Origin: JAVJSD01 sp040219575
GTDB taxonomy: Bacteria; Planctomycetota; Planctomycetia; Pirellulales; Pirellulaceae
DNA: 64,000 nucleotides
Assembly: GCA_040219575.1 (NCBI GenBank)
Contig: JAVJSD010000013.1
Span: 215,376 to 279,375, forward strand
Direction: 5' to 3'
Part shown: one piece after another, positions 1 to 8,683 of the stretch
Position numbering within the stretch: position 1 is the first letter of the stretch
Layout of the letters: each line of letters begins with the position of its first letter
Made by a program: the position numbers and the translations under genes
Notes under the pieces: model-generated
What the model saw: only the letters and a program-made list of their open reading frames with translations
Told to the model about the DNA's origin: nothing
The model's database searches: none

Positions 1-778
1 TCCCTTCACAAGCATCATCGACAGATTCGGGCCACCTGCTGCGTGAGGCAGCCAACACAAAAGAGACGATCGTCCGAGATCGTCCTTCCCCAGGTTGCTC
101 GGCCGACCTATTTGGACGCCAACGGAGGTGGAAGTCGCCATTGCCTTTCCATTCGCCGCTTTCCGCGGGCAGTGGGCCAGTTTCAGTGACTCGTTCGGTC
201 CTGCCCTGGAGATAGCGTTGTTTGGCGAATCAGGCGACCGCCGCGTGAATCGGGCCGCAGCGAAGGCGGTTTATCGCCTTTTCCGCCGCAGGCGGTGTTA
301 GCCCCGGCGTTTACGCCGGGGTGAAGCGATGCGAGACCATTGGGCCAGAGGGCCGTTTACGGTCCTTCTGACCTCTCTGGCTTTAGCCCTCGGTGACAGG
401 CGACACCTTGCCTCGCTCGAAGGGCTGAAGCCCGAATGACCGTAAGGGCCGTGAACGGCCCTGAGGCGGAAAAACGCCGGCGACTCGCAAGCCCGGCGTG
501 AACGCCGGGCCTAACACCGCCTGCGGCGGAAAAGGGCCGTGAACGGCCCTCAGTCACAAAGCGCCTTTCCTCAAGAAGCATCCCACTGCTCAACGCGTGC
601 CATTGTGACCTCGTGCCGTTGCGACCTCACGTGTCGTTCAAACTAGCCCACGGCCTTTCCGCGGCGCGATTTGACGGCGTCCGCGTCAGCAAAGATACTG
701 CACGCTCGTGCCCTTACGCGGTTCTCGCCCCTTCTGGAATCTAACCGTCAGCGTGATTCGGTCCGCTGCCGCAGCACC
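1..778. other. Left flank without a confident gene
   Basis: No reading frame here has family-like sequence or a convincing start. A 68-codon plus-strand frame (95-301) ends inside a palindromic repeat and reads like random GC-rich translation. The second half is dominated by palindromes annotated separately. The frame of the sulfatase stays open back to 671, but that extension has no signal-peptide character and was not used. Confidence 0.6.
241..560. repeat. Cluster of short intergenic palindromes
   Basis: Several hairpin-forming palindromes lie together. CCCCGGCG/CGCCGGGG has a TTTA loop (302-321), and GCCCGGCG/CGCCGGGC has a TGAA loop (490-509). Three copies of an AGGGCCGT..ACGGxCCT palindrome occur at 349-366, 445-462 and 532-549, the first imperfect. 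Phrases around CCGCCTGCGGCGG recur between them. The arms are complementary by direct reading. They resemble dispersed intergenic palindromes rather than terminators, since no T-run follows. Their role is unknown. Confidence 0.7.
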
Positions 779-2179
779 ATGAAACGAACCTTCCTCTCCG
801 GCCGCGTTCATGTTCACCTTGCCGCCTTGCTGCTCGCCGGAGCGTTGCTGCCGGCAATCGCAAGGCCCGCCTCGGCCGACGACGCCGACAAACCCACACG
901 CCGCCCCAACGTCGTGCTGATCTACACCGACGACCAGGGTTCGGTCGATGTGAACTGCTATGGCGCCCGCGACCTGATCACGCCGCACATGGACGCCCTG
1001 GCCGCCGGCGGCGTGCGGTTCACGCAGTTCTACTCCGCGGCGCCGGTCTGCTCGCCGTCGCGGGCGGCCCTGCTCACCGGGCGCTATCCGCAACGGGCCG
1101 GCCTGGCCAGCAACGCCGGTTCGCAACCGGGCGGTCACGGCCTGCCGCCCGAGCAGGTGACCATCGCCGAGATGCTCAAGGCGGCCGGTTACGCCACCGG
1201 CCACGTCGGCAAGTGGCACCTTGGCTACACCGAGGAGATGATGCCCAACGCCCAGGGCTTCGACTATTCCTTCGGCCACATGGGCGGCTGCATCGACAAC
1301 TACTCCCACTTCTTCTACTGGAGCGGCCCCAATCGCCACGACCTGTGGCGAAACGGCAAGGAGATCTTTCGCGACGGCCAGTTCTTCCCGGATCTGATGG
1401 TCGACGAGGCTTGCACATTCATCGAGCAGAATCGCGACAAGCCGTTTTTCCTCTACTGGCCGATCAACACGCCGCACTACCCGCTGCAAGGGACCGACCA
1501 GTGGCGCGAGAAGTACAAGCATCTCGACGCCCCGCGGCGAATGTACGCGGCGTTTGTCTCGACCACCGACGAGCGTATCGGCCGCCTGCTGGCCAAGCTC
1601 GACGAGCTTGATCTGACCGACGACACGATCGTCATCTTCCAGTCGGACCACGGACACTCGACCGAAGAACGCACGTTCGGCGGCGGCGGCAGCGCGGGCC
1701 CCTACCGCGGCGCGAAGTTCAGCCTGTTCGAAGGCGGCATCCGCGTGCCCGCCATGATCCGCTGGCCCGGGCGACTGCCTGCCGGAGAGGTGCGTGACCA
1801 ACTGGTGGTCTCGGTCGACTGGCTGCCGACCATCGCCGAGTTGACCGGCGCCAAGCTGCCCGAGCGCCGCATCGACGGCAAGAGCCTCGCCGAGGTCGCC
1901 CGCAGCGCGAAAGCCGAAAGCCCGCACGACGTGTTTCACTGGCAGTCGGGCGGCGGCCGCAACAATCCGCAATGGGCGGTGCGTGAAGGCGACTGGAAAC
2001 TGATCGGCAACCCACGCGACACCAGCGACAAGGCGCCCATTACCGACCGCGACGCGTTGTTTCTGGTGAATCTGGACGACGACATCGGCGAGATGCACAA
2101 CGTGGCGGCCGAGAATCCCAAGATCGTCGACCGCCTGACCGAACTACACAAAGCCTGGCTGCGCGACCTTGAGCCGTAG
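779..2179 (+). CDS. Secreted sulfatase (type I, formylglycine-dependent)
   Basis: This is a predicted periplasmic or extracellular sulfate-ester hydrolase of 466 residues. The start at 779 is chosen because it opens a signal peptide (MKRTF..., hydrophobic LAALLLAGALLP, then ASADD); the frame is open upstream to 671 without signal character. The S1 sulfatase signature CSPSR lies at residues 91-95, and Cys91 is the residue expected to be converted to formylglycine. Metal and active-site motifs are visible: YTDDQG near the N-terminus, GKWHLG, and SDHGHST. The arrangement resembles N-acetylgalactosamine-6-sulfatase or arylsulfatase relatives, but the substrate cannot be read from sequence. Planctomycetes carry many such genes for sulfated polysaccharides. 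No maturase gene is adjacent. No strong Shine-Dalgarno sequence precedes the start. Confidence 0.92.
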   Translation: MKRTFLSGRVHVHLAALLLAGALLPAIARPASADDADKPTRRPNVVLIYTDDQGSVDVNCYGARDLITPHMDALAAGGVRFTQFYSAAPVCSPSRAALLTGRYPQRAGLASNAGSQPGGHGLPPEQVTIAEMLKAAGYATGHVGKWHLGYTEEMMPNAQGFDYSFGHMGGCIDNYSHFFYWSGPNRHDLWRNGKEIFRDGQFFPDLMVDEACTFIEQNRDKPFFLYWPINTPHYPLQGTDQWREKYKHLDAPRRMYAAFVSTTDERIGRLLAKLDELDLTDDTIVIFQSDHGHSTEERTFGGGGSAGPYRGAKFSLFEGGIRVPAMIRWPGRLPAGEVRDQLVVSVDWLPTIAELTGAKLPERRIDGKSLAEVARSAKAESPHDVFHWQSGGGRNNPQWAVREGDWKLIGNPRDTSDKAPITDRDALFLVNLDDDIGEMHNVAAENPKIVDRLTELHKAWLRDLEP

Positions 2180-2272
2180 CCGGCAACCGTTTCGGCGGCG
2201 CGATTCTCGGCGCGGCGCGATTCTCGGCGCGCCGCGTGATCATCTCCGCCAGGCTGTCAGCAAACCGGTTGC

Positions 2273-3439
2273 ATGATGGACACAGAATTTCGCGCCCGCA
2301 CGATCTGCCTGCTGGTGCTGACGGTGATCGCCGTTGGGGCGGCGTTGTACGTGCTGCGGCCGGTGCTGGTGCCTTTCATTTTGGCGCTGTTCCTGGTGAC
2401 CGGCATCGCGCCGGTGCTCAGTTATATTGAGGTCCGCTTCAAGGCCCCGCGGATCGTGGCGGTGGGCATCACCTTCGTGTTGGGCGTGGGGGTGCTGTTT
2501 CTGCTGTGGTCGTTGATCTGGTTCTCCGTCGCCTCGTTGTTGGAGAACTCCGACACGTACAAGAATCGTCTCGCCGAACTGGTCGACCGCGTCGAGTCGT
2601 GGATCCCCGGCGACGTGCTGCCGGAGGGAAAGAAGATCGACGACGCAGCATCTCCCGAAAGCGCCGCCGACGTCGGGGTCTCCAGCGACCAGCCGAGCCA
2701 GCACGGCGCCCCGGGCGATGGCAAGAAGACGTCCGATTCCAACGCGCTCTCGAAGTTCGTCAACGACCATACCGGCTCCTGGGTCTCGCAGCTCTCGGCC
2801 GCGCTGATGGATTTGCTCTCAAGCGCCGTGATTGTGCTGATCTTCATGTTCTTTTTGATCCTGGGCGACGCCACGAAGGTGACGGAAGTGACCGGCGTCT
2901 GGAAAGAGATCGAGTCCAGTATTCGCAACTACATCGTCACCAAGAGCTTGATTTCGCTGTTCACCGGCGTGGCCTTTGGAGCGGCGTTGGCTTTCTTTGG
3001 CGTTCCCTTGGCGTTGGTCTTCGGCCTGCTGGCCTTCCTGCTGAACTTCATTCCCAACATCGGCCCCATCATCGCCAGCCTGCTGCCGTTGCCGCTGATC
3101 CTGCTCGATCCCGAGATGTCGGTCTGGACGATGGCGCTGGCGATCACCATCACCAGCGGCATTCAAATCGTCAGCGGCAACGTGATCGAGCCCAAGATCA
3201 TGGGCGAGTCGTTCGAATTGCACCCGGTGGCCGTGCTGCTGTCGCTGATGCTGTGGGGCATGATCTGGGGCATCGTGGGGATGTTCCTGGCCGTGCCGAT
3301 CACCGCCGCCATCAAGATCCTGCTCGAGCGATTCGAGCAGACCAAGCCGGTGGCCGACCTGATGGCCGGCAAACTCGACGCGCTGAACCGCCTTGGCGAA
3401 CAGGTCGACGTCGGCGGTGAGCAAAGGGAAGAAGGATGA
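2273..3439 (+). CDS. AI-2E family transporter-like membrane protein
   Basis: A 388-residue integral membrane protein of the AI-2E transporter (PerM/YdiK-like) family. Members are multi-helix permease-like proteins with varied or unknown substrates, so autoinducer transport should not be assumed. Hydrophobic segments fall near residues 10-45, 60-90, 180-205 and through the C-terminal half. The conserved GxxxxxLxFIPNIGPI-type stretch is present (LNFIPNIGPIIA), followed by ISGN..EPKIMG-like sequence. A hydrophilic, low-complexity insert at about residues 115-158 (Asp/Ser/Lys-rich) separates the first helices from the rest. Two ATGs sit back to back at 2273 and 2276, so the exact start is ambiguous by one codon. 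It follows the sulfatase by 93 bases, a spacer with a duplicated GGCGCGATTCTCGGCGCG unit. Confidence 0.88.
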   Translation: MMDTEFRARTICLLVLTVIAVGAALYVLRPVLVPFILALFLVTGIAPVLSYIEVRFKAPRIVAVGITFVLGVGVLFLLWSLIWFSVASLLENSDTYKNRLAELVDRVESWIPGDVLPEGKKIDDAASPESAADVGVSSDQPSQHGAPGDGKKTSDSNALSKFVNDHTGSWVSQLSAALMDLLSSAVIVLIFMFFLILGDATKVTEVTGVWKEIESSIRNYIVTKSLISLFTGVAFGAALAFFGVPLALVFGLLAFLLNFIPNIGPIIASLLPLPLILLDPEMSVWTMALAITITSGIQIVSGNVIEPKIMGESFELHPVAVLLSLMLWGMIWGIVGMFLAVPITAAIKILLERFEQTKPVADLMAGKLDALNRLGEQVDVGGEQREEG

Positions 3440-3468
3440 GCCAGGAAGGATGAAGACACGCAGGCGAT

Positions 3469-3858
3469 TCAGCGTTCCTTGGTTTTCTTTCTTCGGCTGC
3501 CCGCCTTCGGCTTTCCGCCTTTCCCGTTCTCTTTCGCCGGCAGCGTTTGCACGAACGCTGTCGCCCGATCGACCCACGCCTTGAGTTGCGGCACGCCGCG
3601 CGCGCCGTCGGGCTCGACCATCACCCAACCCGTCATCGGCCGGCCGGTGATGTCGAACTGGCGGACATGCTCCTCGTCGAGCGCCGACTGGTACGCCTCG
3701 ACGCCGAGTCGAAGGATCAGGAACTCCTTCCACACGCCGACGCACATGTTGCCCTCGAGCAAAAAGCCCACGCCGCCGAACATTTTTTTCTCGGTAAAGC
3801 CCTGGCGCCGCGCCAAAAGCGACCGCACGCGTTTCGCCAACAGTTCGTCATACGGCAT
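3469..3858 (-). CDS. TfoX/Sxy N-terminal domain protein
   Basis: A small 129-residue protein with the TfoX N-terminal domain: MPYDELLAKRVRSLL, then KKMFGGVGFLLEGNMCVGV. In gamma-proteobacteria TfoX regulates competence, but stand-alone N-terminal-domain proteins are widespread and mostly uncharacterised, so no regulatory role is claimed. The start at 3858 is preferred over upstream possibilities because a GGAG-like element lies about 8 bases before it and homology-like sequence begins exactly there. The last 20 or so residues are Lys/Arg-rich (ENGKGG...RRKKTKER), which could bind nucleic acid or be a disordered tail. It converges with the AI-2E-family gene, the stops being 29 bases apart. Confidence 0.85.
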   Translation of the reverse strand: MPYDELLAKRVRSLLARRQGFTEKKMFGGVGFLLEGNMCVGVWKEFLILRLGVEAYQSALDEEHVRQFDITGRPMTGWVMVEPDGARGVPQLKAWVDRATAFVQTLPAKENGKGGKPKAGSRRKKTKER

Positions 3859-3948
3859 GAGGAAGTCTCCAGCAACAAGGCGATCGGTCGAAAAAAAATG
3901 GCGAAGCGGGCGAGCGTGAATTCTAATCGAACGCAGCGAACCATATCT

Positions 3949-3985
3949 CGACATCTGCGGACATCTGCGATATCTGCGGACGACA
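3949..3985. repeat. ATCTGCGG-type short repeat
   Basis: Three ATCTGCG units in tandem (ACATCTGCGG, ACATCTGCGA, TATCTGCGG) end in ACGAC. The same motif set recurs at about 12579-12613. Both copies sit 30-45 bases before a plus-strand gene start. They are probably dispersed intergenic repeats; no function is shown. Confidence 0.55.
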
Positions 3986-4016
3986 TCCCTCGTCCGACGA
4001 CTCCGGGAGCAACACC

Positions 4017-5177
4017 GTGCAACACCGCAATCCAACCTGGCCCGTTTCCATGCTGTTGCTGGCCTGCCTTCATGCGCCGATCGTCGCCGAGGAACAGCAA
4101 ACCGATGGCGGAGGAGCATTTCGCATCGCGGCGATCCTGCAGCACGAACAGGCGTTCGACGAGGCGCACGACGTGGAATTGCTCGGCGACCTGGCGTTCG
4201 TCCCCGGCAAGGGCGGATCGCTGGCGATCGTCGATGTGGCCGATCCCGAGCGGCCCCGCCTGCTGTGGCATCGTCACGACCCGGCGGCGCTGCCCGATGC
4301 GGAGACGGTGCTCCCCGCCGAAGGTCGACTGTACCTGGGGACGGAGGACTTTCACTCGCTCGACATCACCGATCCCCGCGCGCCGAAGTTCGAGGCGGTG
4401 GTTTCAGATCGAGAAAAGGTTCGCCGCATCAACGGCATGGCCCGCCGCGGGGATCTCCTCTTCGCCGCCAACAAACTCGGCTGGATCGACGTTTTCGACG
4501 TTTCGAACCCACGGAAACCTCGCCTCGCCGAGGCCGTCGACGCGCGCGGGCGGTTCAAGCTCCATTCGCCGCACGACCTCGACCTCTTCGACGCCTACGT
4601 CGTCGTTTGCGATCCGGCCGGGTTCGGCCGCGAAGGGAAGCCGGGCCGACTGGCGGTGATTCGCGCCTTCGACCGCCGCGGCGAGTTGGCGCCCGCGGCG
4701 AAGTGGGAACTCACGGGCAGCGTAGCAAGTCGTGAGTTGAGCGGCGCCAATCGCGTGCAGGTGCGGGGGCGTCACGCATTTGTCGGCGGCAGCGTCAGCC
4801 CGAGGTCGCCCGGCGGTCTCAAGCCCCACGGAGTCGTCGTCGACCTCACCAATCCCGCCGAACCGCGCCAGGCGGCGGTCGTGCCGTTTCCCGACGTCCG
4901 CGGCCCCAATGGACTCGCGGTCGCCGGCGACGTGTGGTTTCTGGCGGGCGGGCAGACGATCGTCGCCTGCGACATTTCGACGCCGGAAACGCCGAAGGTC
5001 CTGGCCGCATTCACCTCCCCGGAGGCCTTTCCAACCGCGGACGACAACGCCCACGACCTCGTCTACCGCGACGGCTATCTGTTCGTCTCCGGCCAGGGTG
5101 ACAATCGATTTCTCGTGCTGCGCGTGACGGACGAGGCGATTCGCCGGCTGGCTGAAGCCGAACCGGGCGGCAAGTGA
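4017..5177 (+). CDS. Secreted LVIVD-repeat (beta-propeller-like) protein
   Basis: A 386-residue exported protein made of LVIVD-type repeats, the short beta-sheet units found in bacterial surface proteins. Repeats of the form LAIVDVADPERPRLL, HSLDITDPRAPKFE, IDVFDVSNPRKPRL and VACDISTPETPKVL are spaced about 45-50 residues apart and suggest a propeller. The N-terminus is a signal peptide (MLLLACLHAPIVA). The GTG at 4017 is chosen because GGGAG lies seven bases upstream (4005-4009); an internal ATG at 4050 is possible. No catalytic residues are recognisable. Such proteins may act in binding or scaffolding, which is inference. The spacer upstream contains ATCTGCGG repeats. The stop at 5177 precedes the next gene's likely start by 80 bases. 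Confidence 0.8.
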   Translation: MQHRNPTWPVSMLLLACLHAPIVAEEQQTDGGGAFRIAAILQHEQAFDEAHDVELLGDLAFVPGKGGSLAIVDVADPERPRLLWHRHDPAALPDAETVLPAEGRLYLGTEDFHSLDITDPRAPKFEAVVSDREKVRRINGMARRGDLLFAANKLGWIDVFDVSNPRKPRLAEAVDARGRFKLHSPHDLDLFDAYVVVCDPAGFGREGKPGRLAVIRAFDRRGELAPAAKWELTGSVASRELSGANRVQVRGRHAFVGGSVSPRSPGGLKPHGVVVDLTNPAEPRQAAVVPFPDVRGPNGLAVAGDVWFLAGGQTIVACDISTPETPKVLAAFTSPEAFPTADDNAHDLVYRDGYLFVSGQGDNRFLVLRVTDEAIRRLAEAEPGGK

Positions 5178-5257
5178 CTTTCCGGCGCGTCGATGCTACG
5201 CTGAGAGTCGCTTCGCCGGGGCGCCCGCTTCATGCCATCCACCAACAGGAAAAAATC

Positions 5258-8200
5258 GTGACCCCACGACTTATCCTATTCGCCAGCCTGTTATCGGCCG
5301 TGTTGTTCAATTCCGCCCACGGCCAACAGCCGGTCTCGCTGATCAACGCGCGAGAGGCCGGCGGCGGCTGGAACTTCGGCAATGGACCGGAGTTTCCCGG
5401 CGCGAAGGGAAAGCTCGAGATCGACGCCCAGTTGTACCGCGATCAGCCGGTGTTGCGGTTGGAAGGCGATTTCACCGCCGGCGGCAACTACGTGCAGGCG
5501 GCCACGCCGCTGCCCGAGACGCCGGTCGACACGGTCTCCTTCTGGATCAACGTTCCGGCCGGCGCGAGTTCGCTTCCCATCCGGCTGGTCGACGGCACGA
5601 GCCAGTGCCATCAGATCCGCCTCAAGCTGAACGACAAGGGCGGCTGGCAGAAAATCGTGCTGCCGGTGGAGGAGTACTTCCAGAAGATGGGCACCGCCGC
5701 CGCGCTCGACATCGCGGCGCAGTACGAGAAATGGGGCGGCGCCAACGACGGCCGTTGGCATCAGCCCGGCAAGCTGCTGGTGGCGTTGCTGCCGAAGACG
5801 CTGGGCGCCGAGAGCACGTTGCTGTTTAGCGACGTGCAGTTGATCCCCAGCCCGCCCAAGACCGACGTCGCCAAGACCATCCCGCTCGACGAGTTGCTGC
5901 AGGCGGGCGAAACCGACTGGAGCTTCAACCTCGGCCAGGAGTTCCCCGGCGCCAAAGGCGGACTCGAAGTCGCCGCCGATCAACCGAGCGAAGGCAAGTT
6001 CGCCATGCGGCTGCACGCCGACTTTACCGAAGGCGGAGCGTATGTCGGCACGCGTCGATCGCTGGAAGGCCTCGACGTGCGGGAGACCAGCGCGCTTCGC
6101 ATGACGGTGCGCTCCGAGGCGACGGAGCAATTCGCCTTGCGACTGGTCGACGCCACCGGGCAATGCCACCAGCGAAAAACGATCGCCGTCACCGCCGACG
6201 GCAAGTGGCATGAGATCGAAATCCTCCCCACCAAGATCGCCGGCGGAGAACACTGGGGCGGCGCCAACGACGGCAAGTGGCACGGCCCGCTGCGCGCCGT
6301 GGAACTGATGCTCAACACGCGCAGCAGCGAGACCAACAAGCCCGAACTGCTCATTACCGACATCCGGGCCGACGTGGTCGTCGAGGCCCGCGCCGCGCCC
6401 GCGTCGTTCCGCGAGAACTTTGATTCGAAGCCGGAATTGCCCGAGGGTTGGACGGCGCAGGGCGACGTCGCCATCGCTGCACCAGGCGCCGGCGATTCGA
6501 AGGCGTCGCTCGTTCTGAAGCGTACGCTCGAAAAGCTCTCCACCGCCACGCAGGTCGCCAGCGCCCCGCTGGCCGTCGACGCCGGTTCGTGGCAGGTGCA
6601 GTACGCCTGGAAGTCGGACCTGCACTCGCCCGATAACTCGTATCACGCGGCGCTCTCGCTGCAGGCGCTCGACCCTGCGGGCAAGGTCCTCGAGACGCTG
6701 CCAATCGGCATCGGATTCGGAAAGCAGGATTGGCGGCAGGCATCGCAGGCGGTGTCGATTCCCGAAGGTGCGACGCGGGCGCGACTTGTCGCGCAACTGA
6801 ACAAAACGTACGGCGAATTCCGTCTCGACGACCTGTCGGTTTCGCGACTCAGCCTGCAACCAATCGAACAGCGCGTCGCCCGCATCCTGCTGTCCACCGA
6901 CGTCGTCGGCAATCTGTTCCTGCCCGGGCAAGAGGTCGTGTTCCATGCGACGGTCGAGGCGATCAAGCCCCTCGCACCCAGCGAGCAGGTGCTCCATTAC
7001 TCGTTGCGAGACTATTGGGGCGCCGAGCAGATCGCGCCGGGCGAAGTGTCGCTCAGTCGCGGTGAGCGCAAGGACGGCCGTTTCCAGTACACGGCGGAAA
7101 TCGCCCTGCCGGCGGAGAAACTCGCCGTCGGAAAATTCATGGAACTGCATGCGAGCGTACCGCAACAACTCGGCGAGCCCGCCGCGGAGTTCTCGGGACT
7201 GGCGATCCTGCCCGAGGCGCCGACACGACAGTACGAACCGGAGCAGGTTCCCTTCACGATCCGCAACTGGGACAGCCGCATACCCGCCTACTTCCGCCTT
7301 TCGGATCGGCTGGGATTGCGGATGCTGGGTGTGTGGGGCGGATGGAAATCGAATCCGCCCTACAATCCGCACTTGCCGACGCTCGAGTTGTGCCGCGAAC
7401 TCGGCGCGAAGTGGGTGACGGGAACCCCCGCCTCGAGCGTCGAACGCAATGGCTTCAAAGAGTACAGCGAGGAGGCGCTGCGGCAGGGAATGAAGAATTT
7501 CCTCGAGGAGTACGCCGACGAGGGCCTGGCGATGATCGCCACCGGCAACGAACCGCACGGAACCGGCCAGAAGGTGCTCGACAACGTCCGCGCGTATCGT
7601 GCCATCTACGAAACCGTCAAGGAGTTCGATCCCGCGATCCACGTTATCGGCACGTCGGTCGAACCGAACGAGGAATACTTCCAGGCGGGCTATCAGAATT
7701 ACCTCGACGCGTACGACTTCCACATCTACGAGCACTACACCAAGGTCCGCCGGCAAATGGGCGAGTACCGCAAATTGATGAAGAAGTACGACGCGGTCAA
7801 GCCGATCCACTCGACCGAACTTGGCCTCAACAGTCAGGGACAAACACGGCTGGCGGCGGCTCGGGAACTAATCAAGAAGTGCACCGTCTTCTTCGCCGAA
7901 GGGGGCGCGACCGTGAGTTGGTTCACGATTCAGTATCCCGATCCGCAAGGCAAGGCCCGCGGGCAATTCGGCGACTCGCACTGCGTGTTCGACTGCAAGT
8001 ACAACCTCTACAACCCAAGGCTCGACGCCGTCACCTACTACCACATGATCAACGGCGTGGCGGTGAAGAAGTTCCTCGACGAGCGACACTACGCCGACGG
8101 CGTGCAGGCCTACCTCTTCCGCGACGACCAGGGGCGTTGCCTTCAGGTGCTATGGCTCGACGACGCCCGTAAGGACGTGCTCGTGCCGTTGGCCGACGGC

Positions 8201-8620
8201 ATGGAGGTGCGGGTGACAAGCATCGACGGTTCGCAGCGCGCCCTCGAGGCGGCCCGCGGCGGAGTGACGGTGACCGTTTCTGAGGATCCGGTGATGTTGC
8301 TGTACAAAGATGGCGACGCGAAGCTGCCGGAGGAGCTCGGCGCTGCGACGACGTCGCTCATCAACGCCCCCCTGCCGGTTGCGGTGGGCGGAGAGACCAC
8401 GTTCACGTTGTCGGGGGAAGGGCTGACCGTGGAAGCGCTGACGATCGAGTCGCCGCCGCAGTGGACGACGAAAGCGGTGCAGAGCGCGGAGGGCGAGGTG
8501 CGTGTCGCGATTCAATCGCCCCGTAACACCCCGGCGCGCCAGGCAAGGCTCTCCATCGTGCAGCAAGCCGCCGGCAAACCGGTCGGCGCGATCGCGGTGG
8601 CCGTCGAGGTCGCCGACTGA
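5258..8620 (+). CDS. Large secreted clan GH-A-like glycoside hydrolase
   Basis: A 1,120-residue exported protein. The GTG at 5258 opens a signal peptide (RLILFASLLSAVLFNSAHG) and has AGGA seven bases upstream; the frame is open back to 5174 without signal character. Two homologous beta-rich modules follow (about residues 25-195 and 215-385), sharing EFPGAKG, VDGTSQCHQ/VDATGQCHQ and KWGGANDG/HWGGANDG phrases. These look like carbohydrate-binding domains. A third beta module spans about 400-550. The region about 675-960 resembles a TIM barrel: TGNEPHG places Glu765 as candidate acid/base and STELGL places Glu854 as candidate nucleophile, as in clan GH-A enzymes. The C-terminal part is a beta-sandwich. 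The family (GH39-like or an unnumbered one) and the substrate cannot be fixed. It converges on mtaB. Confidence 0.75.
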   Translation: MTPRLILFASLLSAVLFNSAHGQQPVSLINAREAGGGWNFGNGPEFPGAKGKLEIDAQLYRDQPVLRLEGDFTAGGNYVQAATPLPETPVDTVSFWINVPAGASSLPIRLVDGTSQCHQIRLKLNDKGGWQKIVLPVEEYFQKMGTAAALDIAAQYEKWGGANDGRWHQPGKLLVALLPKTLGAESTLLFSDVQLIPSPPKTDVAKTIPLDELLQAGETDWSFNLGQEFPGAKGGLEVAADQPSEGKFAMRLHADFTEGGAYVGTRRSLEGLDVRETSALRMTVRSEATEQFALRLVDATGQCHQRKTIAVTADGKWHEIEILPTKIAGGEHWGGANDGKWHGPLRAVELMLNTRSSETNKPELLITDIRADVVVEARAAPASFRENFDSKPELPEGWTAQGDVAIAAPGAGDSKASLVLKRTLEKLSTATQVASAPLAVDAGSWQVQYAWKSDLHSPDNSYHAALSLQALDPAGKVLETLPIGIGFGKQDWRQASQAVSIPEGATRARLVAQLNKTYGEFRLDDLSVSRLSLQPIEQRVARILLSTDVVGNLFLPGQEVVFHATVEAIKPLAPSEQVLHYSLRDYWGAEQIAPGEVSLSRGERKDGRFQYTAEIALPAEKLAVGKFMELHASVPQQLGEPAAEFSGLAILPEAPTRQYEPEQVPFTIRNWDSRIPAYFRLSDRLGLRMLGVWGGWKSNPPYNPHLPTLELCRELGAKWVTGTPASSVERNGFKEYSEEALRQGMKNFLEEYADEGLAMIATGNEPHGTGQKVLDNVRAYRAIYETVKEFDPAIHVIGTSVEPNEEYFQAGYQNYLDAYDFHIYEHYTKVRRQMGEYRKLMKKYDAVKPIHSTELGLNSQGQTRLAAARELIKKCTVFFAEGGATVSWFTIQYPDPQGKARGQFGDSHCVFDCKYNLYNPRLDAVTYYHMINGVAVKKFLDERHYADGVQAYLFRDDQGRCLQVLWLDDARKDVLVPLADGMEVRVTSIDGSQRALEAARGGVTVTVSEDPVMLLYKDGDAKLPEELGAATTSLINAPLPVAVGGETTFTLSGEGLTVEALTIESPPQWTTKAVQSAEGEVRVAIQSPRNTPARQARLSIVQQAAGKPVGAIAVAVEVAD

Positions 8621-8683
8621 AGGTCGGCCGAAAATAATCGTTCGGCGGCGCGTCTGCCGGAGGAGGGCGGGGCTCGTTCCGGC

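Noticed and set aside
241..560. CRISPR array
   Set aside because: The repeated palindromes are short, irregularly spaced and lack unique spacers of constant length.
686..2098. Minus-strand frame of 470 codons
   Set aside because: Shadow of the sulfatase gene.
5291..7843. Minus-strand frame of 850 codons
   Set aside because: Shadow of the large glycoside hydrolase-like gene.
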